Assembly (NCBI GenBank): GCA_020637555.1 | Contig: JACKKF010000003.1 | Coordinates: 124,001 to 188,000, forward strand | Direction of reading: 5' to 3' | From: Rhodobacter sp. | GTDB lineage: Bacteria > Pseudomonadota > Alphaproteobacteria > Rhodobacterales > Rhodobacteraceae | DNA length: 64,000 nucleotides | Shown here: positions 1 through 8,502 of the stretch, in pieces | Layout: each line of letters starts with the position of its first letter | Position numbering within the stretch: the first letter of the stretch is position 1 | Made by a program: the position numbers and the translations under genes | The notes under the pieces: generated by a model | Told to the model about the DNA's origin: nothing | What the model saw: only the letters and a program-made list of their open reading frames with translations | The model's database searches: none

Positions 1-352
1 AGATGGAAAACACGCCTTCGACCCTGGCCCCGGGGAACAGGCCGACCATTTGCGCGCCCCAGGTCGCAGTCGCGGCCAGGTCCTCGTTCACGCCGGGTTG
101 AAAGTGGATGTTGTGGGCCTTGAGCGCGTCCTCGGCCTGCCACAGTTCCATGTCGTAGCGCCCGATGGGCGACCCGCGATAGCCCGAGATGTAGCCGCCG
201 GTGTTCAGCCCCGCCGCCATGTCCCGCTTTCGCTGCTGGATCGGCAGGCGGACCAGTGCCTGCATCCCGGTCATGTAGACCCAGCCGTCCTCGGCCTCGA
301 TCCGGTCGGCGAGGGTCATGTCGAGGCGCTGGATGCGGTCCTGGGCGGTCAT
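1..352 (-). CDS. Indolepyruvate ferredoxin oxidoreductase-like protein, N-terminal fragment
   Basis: Only the first ~117 codons lie in the window; the gene runs off the left edge. The translation starts MTAQDRIQRLDMTLADR and contains GGYISGYRGSPIG, the thiamine-diphosphate-domain N-terminus typical of the long fused indolepyruvate (2-oxoacid) ferredoxin oxidoreductases of Proteobacteria. That family oxidatively decarboxylates aryl-pyruvates from aromatic amino acid breakdown in the cytoplasm. The start codon at 352-350 is preceded by AGGAGA at good spacing. The full enzyme is usually over 1,100 residues, so the iron-sulfur and gamma domains cannot be checked here. The family call is fairly safe; substrate specificity is inferred from the family. 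Confidence 0.8.
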   Translation of the reverse strand, partial: MTAQDRIQRLDMTLADRIEAEDGWVYMTGMQALVRLPIQQRKRDMAAGLNTGGYISGYRGSPIGRYDMELWQAEDALKAHNIHFQPGVNEDLAATATWGAQMVGLFPGARVEGVFSI

Positions 353-574
353 GGCGGGTTCTCCTGTCGGCTGACGCCGAGGGTAGGGGGGGCGCCGCTG
401 TCCGTCCAGCGCCGCGTGCGGGAATGACGCAGCGGAAAGGTTTGGTGGACAGGCGCGTGCGGCTGTGCCTATCGTGACGGTGGAAGACTTTGATCCAGGA
501 ATTTTTCGACCGCTTTTTCAGACCGATCCGATCAGGGGCTTCTTTTTTTCCCAACCTGATTTTGGAGGTTTCAC

Positions 575-1405
575 ATGCAAAGACGCGATTTTTTCCGCGT
601 GTCGCTGGGCGCTTTGGGCGCGGCGGCGCTTCCCGGCCTGGCCGAGGCCCGTGTCAGCCTGCGCAGCGCCCTGCGCGACCAGGGCGTGCAACGGGTGATC
701 GAGGGGACGCTGGAATCGACGCTGCTGGGCGTCGGGTTTCGTGGCGGCCGCTATGGGTTCGATGGTGGTGGCGGGCGGCCGAACTATGGCGCGCGGGTTG
801 CGGGCGGGCCTTTGGGCGCGGACTGGAGCGGCGGCGCCTTTGACAGCCCGATCAGCCTGTCGGCGATCTCGCAGGCGTTCATCGACGAGATCGGCCGCAC
901 GCGCGGGTTCGACAGCATGTCCACGCAGGAAATCGACCGGATGATGTCCTCGGCGATGGCGTTCAGCGACGGGCTGAGGGCCTCGGCCTCGACCAATGTC
1001 GCGCCGCTGGTCGTGGGCGGTGTGCTGGTCTCTGACATCGCCGCGATCGCGACCATCGCGGGCGTCGGGGTTGCGGTGATCGGCGTGGCGATCGGCATGG
1101 CCGGGCTGGCAATCGGTCTGGCGGCGCTCTATCAGTCGTCATCCTCGTCGAGCTGCAATTGCGCGGCGCAGGGCAGCGGCAGCTTCTCGGTGCCCGATTA
1201 CAACGGCGACGGGATCCCCGACGATCCGCTGTTTCCCATGTTGCCGCCCTATGCCACGGCGCTCAACCGGGCGGGGCTGGTCAGCGGACGCAACGCGGGC
1301 ATCGAGGCCAGCTTTGCCTTTGAGGAGGTGCGCGGCGGGCTGGGTCTGACCGTTGGCCTGCGCGATGCCCAGGGCAGCACCACAGGCCGGTTCGAGATCA
1401 TCTGA
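575..1405 (+). CDS. Tat-exported protein of unknown function
   Basis: 276 residues; I do not recognise the family. The N-terminus MQRRDFFRVSLGALGAAALP has a twin-arginine pair followed by a hydrophobic stretch and an ALPGLAEA-like cleavage region, so Tat export is likely. Residues ~145-190 form a long Gly/Ala/Val/Ile-rich hydrophobic segment, followed by a serine run, the motif CNC, and DYNGDGIPDD, an Asp-rich calcium-loop-like sequence. The start is supported by GGAGG upstream of the ATG. The gene overlaps the convergent transporter gene by 8 bp. It could be a secreted or membrane-tethered surface protein; no function can be assigned. Confidence 0.75.
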   Translation: MQRRDFFRVSLGALGAAALPGLAEARVSLRSALRDQGVQRVIEGTLESTLLGVGFRGGRYGFDGGGGRPNYGARVAGGPLGADWSGGAFDSPISLSAISQAFIDEIGRTRGFDSMSTQEIDRMMSSAMAFSDGLRASASTNVAPLVVGGVLVSDIAAIATIAGVGVAVIGVAIGMAGLAIGLAALYQSSSSSSCNCAAQGSGSFSVPDYNGDGIPDDPLFPMLPPYATALNRAGLVSGRNAGIEASFAFEEVRGGLGLTVGLRDAQGSTTGRFEII

Positions 1406-2222
1406 CGCGCCGGGCGGGCAGGGTGGCCAGTGCCACCCCGCCCAATACCACCGCCGCCGCGACCAGTGCCGCCGGACTCAGCCGCTCGCCCAGAAACAGC
1501 GCGCCGGCGGCAATGGCGATGACCGGCACGGTCAACTGCGCGACAGCCGCACGCTGCGCGCCCAGCCCGGGAAGCACCGCATACCACAGCGCATAGCCCA
1601 GCCCCGAGGTCACTGCGCCCGCGACCACCGCCAGCGCGATCCCTTCCGGTTGCGGGCTGCCCAGTCCCGCCGGCAACACCGCCAGCGCGACCAGGGGCGT
1701 TGCCAGCAGGAAATTGGCGGCCGTGGCCTTGAGCGGCGCGGTCCCCCCGCGACCGGCGAGGGAATAGAGCCCCCAGCCCAGCGCGGCGAGCCCCATCAGC
1801 AGCGCGGGCCCGGGTGCCGGCACCGCCTGTGTTCCGGGCCACAGCAACCCCGCCAGCCCCAGCAGGGCCACGCCCGCGCCCAGCAGACGGCGCGGTGTCG
1901 GGGGATCCCCCGCCAGTGCCGCGCCGGCCAGCATGGTCACCTGAACCCCTGCGAACAGGATCAGCGCCCCCACACCGGCATCCAGCTCCGAATAGGCCAG
2001 CGAGAAACCGACCAGATAGAGCGTGAGCCAGACGGCGGGTTTCAGCGTGGCGCGCGTGGGTCGCGCCCGGGCCAGCACGCCCAGCACCAGGGCGCCCGCA
2101 GCAACGCGGATCAGGGCAAAAGGCAGGGGCGCGATCAAGCCGCCGCTCACGGCCCAGCGGTTCAACAGGGAATTGGCGGCAAACGCCACCATCACCAGCG
2201 CGCTGAGCGCGACCAGACGCAC
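1398..2222 (-). CDS. EamA/DMT-family transporter
   Basis: 274 residues with about ten hydrophobic segments arranged as two EamA-like repeats, as in drug/metabolite transporters of the inner membrane. Short charged turns such as RARPTRAT separate the helices, and the second half carries the typical GALFLGERLSP motif near its end. The start is GTG at 2222, 4 nt after the stop of the upstream aminotransferase gene, so the two are probably co-transcribed. Substrates of this family are diverse (amino acids, metabolites) and cannot be read from sequence. The 3' end overlaps the convergent gene by 8 bp. Confidence 0.85.
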   Translation of the reverse strand: MRLVALSALVMVAFAANSLLNRWAVSGGLIAPLPFALIRVAAGALVLGVLARARPTRATLKPAVWLTLYLVGFSLAYSELDAGVGALILFAGVQVTMLAGAALAGDPPTPRRLLGAGVALLGLAGLLWPGTQAVPAPGPALLMGLAALGWGLYSLAGRGGTAPLKATAANFLLATPLVALAVLPAGLGSPQPEGIALAVVAGAVTSGLGYALWYAVLPGLGAQRAAVAQLTVPVIAIAAGALFLGERLSPAALVAAAVVLGGVALATLPARRVR

Positions 2223-2226
2223 GGTG

Positions 2227-3354
2227 TCAGCTCGCCACCGCCTTCAACGCGGAATCCAGCCGCGCGAGCGTGCCGGGCACGTCCTTGAGCTTGTCCAGGC
2301 CGAACAGTCCGATGCGGAAGGTGCGGAAGCTGTCGCCCTCGCCGACCATCAGCGGCACGCCCGCCGCGATCTGGTAGCCGGCAGCGGCGAAGGCCGTGCC
2401 ATTGTGCAATTCAGGCCGGTCGGTGAAACAGACCACCACGCCCGGCGCGCCGAAACCCTCGGCCGCCAGCGGTTTGTGGCCATAGGCGGCCAGAAGGGCG
2501 CGCGCGCCCTTGCCCAGCGCGCATTGCGCCTGTTTTGCCGCGTCGAAGCCCATCGCACGGGTTTCCACCATTGCGTCGCGCAGGCCCACCAACGCATCGG
2601 TCGGCATCGTGGCGTGATAGGCGTGGCCGCCATCCTCATAGGCTTTCATGATCGCGCGCCATTTCTTGAGATCCAGCGCGAAACTGTCCGAGGTCGTTTC
2701 CTCGAGGCGCTTTTCGGCGCGCGGTCCCATCACCACGATCCCGGCCGAGGGCGCGGCGCTCCAACCCTTTTGCGGGGCAGACACCAGCACGTCGACGCCG
2801 AGGGCTTTCATGTCCACCCATGCCGCGCCCGACGCGATGCAGTCCAGCACCATCAGCGCGCCCACGTCATGCGCGGCCGCGGCCATGGCCTTGATATAGT
2901 CGTCGGGCAGGATCATCCCGGCCGAGGTTTCGACATGCGGCGCGAACACCGCCTGGGGGGCCTCGGCGCGGATGCGGGCGGTGACTTCGGCGATCGGGGC
3001 AGGCGCAAAGGGCGCTTGCGGATCGTTGCCTGACGGCCGGGCCATCAGGACCGCGGCATCCTCGGTCAGGTGACCTGCATCGAAGATCGCGCTCCAGCGG
3101 AAACTGAAAAGCCCGTTGCGCACCACGAGGCATTTGCCGCGCCCGAATTGCCGGGCGACCGATTCCATCGCAAAGGTGCCGCCACCGGGCACCAGCGCCA
3201 CGGAGGCGCCGTTGTAGACCTCTTTCAGCATGTCGGAAATGTCGCGCATGACCTGCTGAAACCGTTTCGACATGTGGTTCAGCGACCGGTCGGTAAAGAC
3301 GACCGAGAATTCTTCCAGGCCCTCGGGGTCGATATGGTCATGAAGCGCGGGCAT
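2227..3354 (-). CDS. Class V aminotransferase-fold PLP enzyme
   Basis: 375 residues. It resembles the serine/alanine-glyoxylate aminotransferase branch of fold-type I PLP enzymes: an N-terminal PGGGTFAMESVARQF region that contacts cofactor phosphate, the Asp of VLDCIASGAAW, and the Schiff-base lysine in SAPQKGWSAAP. The C-terminal small domain is complete (GLFGLDKL). A cytoplasmic aminotransferase acting on small amino or 2-oxo acids is likely, but the exact pair of substrates is unknown. It is followed after 4 nt by the DMT transporter gene, suggesting a shared substrate or product, which is inference only. Confidence 0.85.
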   Translation of the reverse strand: MPALHDHIDPEGLEEFSVVFTDRSLNHMSKRFQQVMRDISDMLKEVYNGASVALVPGGGTFAMESVARQFGRGKCLVVRNGLFSFRWSAIFDAGHLTEDAAVLMARPSGNDPQAPFAPAPIAEVTARIRAEAPQAVFAPHVETSAGMILPDDYIKAMAAAAHDVGALMVLDCIASGAAWVDMKALGVDVLVSAPQKGWSAAPSAGIVVMGPRAEKRLEETTSDSFALDLKKWRAIMKAYEDGGHAYHATMPTDALVGLRDAMVETRAMGFDAAKQAQCALGKGARALLAAYGHKPLAAEGFGAPGVVVCFTDRPELHNGTAFAAAGYQIAAGVPLMVGEGDSFRTFRIGLFGLDKLKDVPGTLARLDSALKAVAS

Positions 3355-3384
3355 CGGGGACTCCGTTTCTGTGTGGGCGCCACA

Positions 3385-4104
3385 CTAGGGCGCGTCGGGG
3401 TCTGGCGCAACGCCGCCTGCGGCCAGAAGTTCGGGCACCGTCACCAGGCGAAAGCCGCGTGCCCGCAAACCGTCGATGATGGCAGGCAGCGCGGCACGGG
3501 TGGCGGCGCGCGACCGGGCCATCGCATGCAGCAGGATGATCGAGCCGGGCCGCGCCTGTGCCAGCGCCGTGCGCGTGATCGTCTGCGCATCGGCCGAGGG
3601 ATCTGAATCGGGCGCGACATCCCACATGATCGTCAGCCGCCCCTGCTGTGCCAGCACCCAGGGCAGCACGAACAGTTTCTTGCCAAAGGGCGGCCGGAAC
3701 AGGATCGGACCGTGCTGCCCGGCGGCCCGAATCGCGGCATCGGTGAGGGCCAGTTCCTCGCGCACCCACGACGGACGGGCCAGCACCATGCGGCGATGGG
3801 TAAAGGAATGATTGCCCAGCACATGCCCGGCGCTGACCAGCGCGCGGGTTTCGGCAGGCTGGTTTTCGGCCTCGAGCCCGGTGATGAAGAAGGTCGCGCG
3901 CACGCCGCGTTCCGCCAGCACGTCGAGGATCGCCTCGGTCTGGCCGGCCGTGGGCCCGTCGTCAAAGGTCAGCGCGACCAGCGGTTGCCGGGTGTCCACC
4001 CGGGCAAGGATCGGCGCAAAGAGCTGGAAATCGCGCGCCCTGGACATTTGCCACAATCCCAGAGGCACAACGAACAGGATCAGGGCAATCAGGGCGACTC
4101 GCAT
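3385..4104 (-). CDS. Polysaccharide deacetylase (NodB-domain) protein
   Basis: 239 residues from the ATG at 4104; a TTG 12 codons upstream (4140) is an alternative. An N-terminal hydrophobic segment (MRVALIALILFVVPLGLW) acts as signal anchor, so the enzyme faces the periplasm. The NodB catalytic motifs are present: LTFDDGPT (catalytic and metal Asp pair), GNHSFTHR (metal-binding His pair), RPPFGKK, and a C-terminal ILLHAM. Family members remove N- or O-acetyl groups from polysaccharides such as peptidoglycan or capsule. The gene is about 30 nt downstream of, and divergent in function from, the aminotransferase gene region. Its real substrate is unknown. Confidence 0.88.
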   Translation of the reverse strand: MRVALIALILFVVPLGLWQMSRARDFQLFAPILARVDTRQPLVALTFDDGPTAGQTEAILDVLAERGVRATFFITGLEAENQPAETRALVSAGHVLGNHSFTHRRMVLARPSWVREELALTDAAIRAAGQHGPILFRPPFGKKLFVLPWVLAQQGRLTIMWDVAPDSDPSADAQTITRTALAQARPGSIILLHAMARSRAATRAALPAIIDGLRARGFRLVTVPELLAAGGVAPDPDAP

Positions 4105-4269
4105 GGGCCGAGTCTGGGCCTGCGGCCGGGGCAGGTCCAATCACACCCCGTCACAAAACGGGCAACACGGCCTGCGCAGGGGCCGGCGCACGCGATTTCG
4201 GGGAAATGCAGACGATGGCATCCCGCCACTTGCCCTTGGGTCCCCGAGGCGGTATCTGGGCGTCACCTG

Positions 4270-4343
4270 GCGGGTATGGTGTAGTGGTAGCGCCTCAGCC
4301 TTCCAAGCTGATGGGGCGGGTTCGATTCCCGCTACCCGCTCCA
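4270..4343 (+). tRNA. tRNA-Gly (anticodon TCC)
   Basis: A 74-nt cloverleaf. The acceptor stem GCGGGTA pairs with TACCCGC, the anticodon arm TCAGC/GCTGA encloses CTTCCAA with anticodon TCC, and the T arm GCGGG-TTCGATT-CCCGC is intact. The discriminator T and the CCA end are encoded. It decodes GGA/GGG glycine codons. It is convergent with the manB gene, 23 nt away. Confidence 0.97.
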
Positions 4344-4366
4344 GGTTTTCCCGCTCATTGTCCTGT

Positions 4367-5725
4367 TCAGGCGTTCAGCAGCGCGGTGATTGCCGCCAGA
4401 TGGCTGTCCAGCGGCTGCCCTCTGCTTTCCATGTTCAGCCGCACCACGGGTTCGGTGTTCGAACTGCGCAGGTTGAACCGCCACTCGCCCATGTCCAGGC
4501 TGATTCCGTCGGTTTCGTCGATCCCCAGCGCCCGGGGTTGATAGGCCGCGCGCACGCGGGCGATCGCGGCCCCGGGATCGGCCGGGTGAAAGTTGATCTC
4601 GCCCGATGACGGAAACGCCGCGCGCCGGGCGGCCAGCAGATCCGCCAGCGCCCCCCGGCGGCTGACCAGTTCCGCCAGGACCAGCCAGGGGATCATGCCG
4701 CTGTCGCAATGCACGAAATCGCGGAAATAATGATGGGCCGACATCTCGCCACCATAGACCGCGCCGGTGTCGCGCATCGCCTGCTTGATGAAGGCATGTC
4801 CGGTGCGCGCCTGGATCGCCTGTCCGCCCGCCTGTGCGACCACGTCCTGCGTGTTCCAGATGACGCGGGGATCGTGGATGATGCGGGCCCCGGGTTCGCG
4901 GGCCAGGAACACCTGCGCAAGAAGCCCGACGATATATTCGCCGTCCACGAAGGCGCCGGTGTGATCGAAGAAGAAACAGCGGTCGAAATCGCCGTCCCAG
5001 GCGATGCCCAGGTCGGCGCCCTCTGCCTGCACCCGCTGGGCGGTCGGTGGCCGGTTTTCGGGCAACAAGGGGTTGGGGATCCCGTTCGGAAAGCTGCCGT
5101 CAGGCTGGTGATGCATCCGCACGAACTGCAACGGTGCCCCCGCATCGGCCAGGGCGGCCGCGATCGCGTCAAAGGTTGGTCCGGCGGCGCCATTGCCGGC
5201 GTTCACGACGATCCTGAGCGGTTTCAGCGCCGCCACGTCGACAAAGCGCAACACCTGCCGGACATAGGCCGCGCGCCCCTCGGCCGCGACGTCGCGCCGG
5301 GTGCCGCCCGGGCGGGCGGGGCCAAAGGCGTCGGCTTCGGCCAGCGCCTTGATCGCGGCAAGGCCCGTGGCGGAATCGAGCGGAGCCGACCCCGCGCGGA
5401 CCATCTTCATGCCGTTGTAATCCATGGGATTGTGCGAGGCCGTCACACAGATCCCGCCGTCGGCCGCGAAATGGCTGGTGGCGAAATACATCTCCTCGGT
5501 GCCGGACAGGCCCAGGTCGAGAACCTCGCAGCCCTCGTCCATGAGCGCCCGGGCGACCGCATCCGCGAGGTCCCGGGAACTGGCGCGAATGTCGCGGCCG
5601 AGAACCACACGCCGCGCCCCCAGGGCGCGCGCGAAAGCCCGGCCGATCCGATAGGCGATGCCTGCGTCCAGATCCACGCCCAGCCGGCCGCGGATGTCAT
5701 AGGTCTTGAAGCAGGTCAGACTCAT
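4367..5725 (-). CDS. manB: Phosphomannomutase/phosphoglucomutase
   Basis: 452 residues, matching the alpha-D-phosphohexomutase family length. The N-terminus CFKTYDIRGRLG, the phosphoserine loop TASHNPMDYNG (~residues 98-108), the metal loop DGDFDRCFF (~244-252) and the phosphate-binding RSSNTEP near the C-terminus are all present. It interconverts mannose-6-phosphate and mannose-1-phosphate in the cytoplasm for GDP-mannose synthesis. The ATG overlaps the stop of the upstream manC gene in an ATGA arrangement, so the two are translationally coupled. A bifunctional phosphoglucomutase activity is possible, as in AlgC. Confidence 0.93.
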   Translation of the reverse strand: MSLTCFKTYDIRGRLGVDLDAGIAYRIGRAFARALGARRVVLGRDIRASSRDLADAVARALMDEGCEVLDLGLSGTEEMYFATSHFAADGGICVTASHNPMDYNGMKMVRAGSAPLDSATGLAAIKALAEADAFGPARPGGTRRDVAAEGRAAYVRQVLRFVDVAALKPLRIVVNAGNGAAGPTFDAIAAALADAGAPLQFVRMHHQPDGSFPNGIPNPLLPENRPPTAQRVQAEGADLGIAWDGDFDRCFFFDHTGAFVDGEYIVGLLAQVFLAREPGARIIHDPRVIWNTQDVVAQAGGQAIQARTGHAFIKQAMRDTGAVYGGEMSAHHYFRDFVHCDSGMIPWLVLAELVSRRGALADLLAARRAAFPSSGEINFHPADPGAAIARVRAAYQPRALGIDETDGISLDMGEWRFNLRSSNTEPVVRLNMESRGQPLDSHLAAITALLNA

Positions 5726-7170
5726 CCCTTGGCCCCTTGCCCGCGGGCATAGACGTCTTCGTAGCGGATGATGTCGTCCTCGCCCAGATAGCTGCCGGTC
5801 TGAACCTCGATCAGGGTCAGGGGCAGCTTTCCCGGGTTCTCCATGCGGTGAACCGCGCCGAGCGGGATATAGACCGACTGATTTTCCGTCACGAGGGTCA
5901 CGGTGTCGTCGATGGTCACCCGCGCGGTTCCCTCGACCACGATCCAGTGCTCCGCCCGATGATGGTGCGATTGCAGGCTCAACGCCGCGCCGGGGTGAAC
6001 GACGATGCGTTTGACCTGAAACCGGGGACCCATGGCGATGCTTTCGAACCAGCCCCAGGGGCGGTGATCGCGGGGGAAGGTCTCGGCCTGGGGGGCGCCC
6101 TTGGCCTTCAGCGCGGTCACGGCTTTCTTGACCTCTTGCGCGCGCGATTTGTGGGCCACCAGAACGGCATCCGGCATGGCGACGGCGATGATGTCGCTCA
6201 GCCCGATCCCCACCAGTTCCTGGCCGGTCGATTCAGAGCGCAGCAGCGTGTCCGCGCAGTCTATGGCCTGCGCCGCGCCCTTGGTGACCACGCCCGCTGC
6301 ATCGGGCCCTGCCTCGCGCCAGACGGCCTCCCAGCCGCCCAGGTCCGACCAAGCCCCGCCATAGGGGACCACGGCGAGGTTGTCGGCCTTTTCCATCACC
6401 GCGTAATCGATCGAGATATCGGCGACGCCGGCCCAGGCATCGGTGGCCAGGCGCGTGAAAGCCAGGTCCTCCTCCGCCCCTTCGACCGATGCGCGCACCT
6501 GGGCCAGAATCTCGGGCTGCAGCGCGGCAAAGGCCGCAATCAGAGTGTCGGCGCGAAACAGGAAGATCCCGGCGTTCCACAGATGCATCCCGCCATCCAG
6601 CATGGACTGCGCACGCGACAGATCGGGCTTTTCGACAAACCTGGCCAGCGGCTGCGCAACCGGGCCGAAATCCGCGTCAGGGCAGGTTGTCAGCTCCAGC
6701 CAGCCATAGCCGGTTTCGGGCCGATCCGGCCGGATGCCAAAGGTTACCATCCGGCCTTGCCGGGCGACGGGCAGGGCCTCCATCACCGCCGCGCGGAAGC
6801 GTGCGCCATCGGGAATCACATGATCCGAGGGCGCGACCAGCACCACCGCCTGCGGGTCCTGCCTTTGCAGCACCAGGGCGGCGGCCAGTATGGCGGGCGC
6901 GGTGTTGCGGGCCGCGGGTTCGATCAGGATCGCGTCAGGGGAGACCCCGGCCTGGGCCAGTTGCTCGGTCACGATGAAGCGGAAGTCCGACCCTGTCACG
7001 ATGACCGGCGCCGCGAACCCCGGCCCCGAAAGCCGCCGCGCCGATGCCTGAAACAGGCTTTCCTCGCCCACGAGCGAGGAGAACTGCTTGGGATAGGATT
7101 TGCGCGAAAGCGGCCACAGGCGAGTCCCCGAGCCACCACAAAGAAGAACCGGATGAAGCAAAGAGGTCAT
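5722..7170 (-). CDS. manC: Mannose-1-phosphate guanylyltransferase / mannose-6-phosphate isomerase
   Basis: 482 residues from the ATG at 7170, chosen because the family begins just before LLHPVLLCGGSGTRLWPLSR; a longer frame to 7245 lacks homology-like sequence. The nucleotidyltransferase signature GGSGTRLWP is at ~residues 11-19, FVEKP at mid-length, and the C-terminal cupin isomerase domain carries SLQSHHHRAEHW. The bifunctional enzyme makes GDP-mannose from mannose-1-P and GTP and interconverts fructose-6-P and mannose-6-P. It is the first gene of a manC-manB pair, divergent from recA. Likely end uses are capsule, exopolysaccharide or LPS mannose and fucose. Confidence 0.92.
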   Translation of the reverse strand: MTSLLHPVLLCGGSGTRLWPLSRKSYPKQFSSLVGEESLFQASARRLSGPGFAAPVIVTGSDFRFIVTEQLAQAGVSPDAILIEPAARNTAPAILAAALVLQRQDPQAVVLVAPSDHVIPDGARFRAAVMEALPVARQGRMVTFGIRPDRPETGYGWLELTTCPDADFGPVAQPLARFVEKPDLSRAQSMLDGGMHLWNAGIFLFRADTLIAAFAALQPEILAQVRASVEGAEEDLAFTRLATDAWAGVADISIDYAVMEKADNLAVVPYGGAWSDLGGWEAVWREAGPDAAGVVTKGAAQAIDCADTLLRSESTGQELVGIGLSDIIAVAMPDAVLVAHKSRAQEVKKAVTALKAKGAPQAETFPRDHRPWGWFESIAMGPRFQVKRIVVHPGAALSLQSHHHRAEHWIVVEGTARVTIDDTVTLVTENQSVYIPLGAVHRMENPGKLPLTLIEVQTGSYLGEDDIIRYEDVYARGQGAKG

Positions 7171-7337
7171 GGACGGGCCTGTCAGGAAAACTGCGGGGTG
7201 GGGGTCAATATCGCGGAAAACATGGGCAAAAGCATGGCGACACAACGTTTTTGCCGCGCGGCCGACGCAGGATTCGCCATGGACAACGGAATCTTAACCA
7301 TTTCCGATCAGCGTGGCTTTTGCGAATGACCGCTTGA

Positions 7338-7382
7338 AATGTTCTCATTTTGTGCGCATAAGAATGAGAACATTGTGGAAAC
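7338..7382 (+). promoter_or_regulatory. recA operator region: 12-bp inverted repeat with two near-LexA boxes
   Basis: AATGTTCTCATT (7338-7349) is repeated as its exact reverse complement at 7363-7374 with a 13-nt spacer. Each arm contributes to a one-mismatch version of the alphaproteobacterial LexA box GTTC-N7-GTTC: GTTCTCATTTTGTGC at 7341-7355 and, in the opposite orientation, GAACATTGTGGAAAC at 7368-7382. The site is 50-95 nt upstream of recA, where SOS control is expected. Confidence 0.65.
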
Positions 7383-7432
7383 AAACACTGTATTGCCGCC
7401 CAGAATGGGCTATGGGATAAGGGGTCGACATC

Positions 7433-8500
7433 ATGGCAACCGCGAGCCTTCTCGACATGCAGGACAAACGTGCACAGGACAAGCAGAAGGCGCTCGACTC
7501 GGCGCTGGCGCAGATCGAACGGCAATTCGGCAAGGGGTCGATCATGCGCCTCGGTGCCGACAATCCCGTCGCCGAGATCGAGGCGACATCGACCGGATCG
7601 CTGGGCCTGGACATCGCGCTGGGGATCGGTGGCCTGCCCAAGGGGCGGATCGTCGAAATCTATGGGCCGGAAAGCTCGGGCAAGACGACGCTGACGCTGC
7701 ATGTCATCGCCGAGGAACAGAAAAAGGGCGGTGTTTGCGCCTTTGTCGACGCTGAACATGCGCTCGATCCGCAATATGCCAAGCGTCTGGGCGTGAACCT
7801 CGATGAATTGCTGATCTCTCAGCCTGACACGGGCGAGCAGGCGCTGGAAATCGTCGATACCCTGGTGCGATCAGGCGCGGTGTCCGTGGTCGTGGTCGAT
7901 TCGGTCGCCGCACTGACGCCGAAATCCGAACTCGAAGGCGACATGGGCGATTCGAGCGTCGGTGTCCACGCCCGCCTGATGAGCCAGGCGATGCGCAAGC
8001 TCACCGGGTCGATCAACCGTTCGAACTGCATGGTGATCTTCATCAACCAGATCCGCATGAAGATCGGCGTCATGTTCGGCTCGCCCGAGACGACGACCGG
8101 CGGCAATGCGTTGAAGTTCTACGCCTCGGTGCGGCTGGACATTCGCCGCATCGGATCGGTCAAGGATCGCGAGGAAGTGGTGGGCAACCAGACGCGCGTC
8201 AAGGTCGTGAAGAACAAGGTGGCCCCACCGTTCAAGCAGGTCGAGTTCGACATCATGTATGGCGATGGCATCTCCAAGACCGGCGAGCTGCTGGATATCG
8301 GGGTGAAGGCCGGTGTCGTCGAGAAATCGGGTTCGTGGTATTCCTATGGGGATGAACGGATCGGCCAGGGCCGCGAGAATTCGAAGAATTATCTCAAGGC
8401 GAATCCCGCCGTCGCGCTCGAGATCGAGGACAAGATCCGCGCCGCGAACGGTCTGGATTTTCACATGAGCAGCGATGATTCCGAGGTGCTGGACGATTGA
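7433..8500 (+). CDS. recA: Recombinase RecA
   Basis: 355 residues, normal for alphaproteobacterial RecA. Walker A GPESSGKT is at ~78-85, followed by the MAW-type motif LDIALGIGGLPKGRI, Walker B-type VVVVDSVAALTP, the DNA-binding loops and FINQIRMKIGVMFG. The acidic C-terminal tail (SSDDSEVLDD) is present. It forms the filament on single-stranded DNA for homologous recombination and stimulates LexA self-cleavage. A 12-bp inverted repeat with near-LexA boxes lies upstream. In Rhodobacteraceae, GTA recipients need RecA to recombine incoming DNA, which links it to the GTA cluster in this window (known biology, not shown by sequence). Confidence 0.99.
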   Translation: MATASLLDMQDKRAQDKQKALDSALAQIERQFGKGSIMRLGADNPVAEIEATSTGSLGLDIALGIGGLPKGRIVEIYGPESSGKTTLTLHVIAEEQKKGGVCAFVDAEHALDPQYAKRLGVNLDELLISQPDTGEQALEIVDTLVRSGAVSVVVVDSVAALTPKSELEGDMGDSSVGVHARLMSQAMRKLTGSINRSNCMVIFINQIRMKIGVMFGSPETTTGGNALKFYASVRLDIRRIGSVKDREEVVGNQTRVKVVKNKVAPPFKQVEFDIMYGDGISKTGELLDIGVKAGVVEKSGSWYSYGDERIGQGRENSKNYLKANPAVALEIEDKIRAANGLDFHMSSDDSEVLDD

Positions 8501-8502
8501 CC

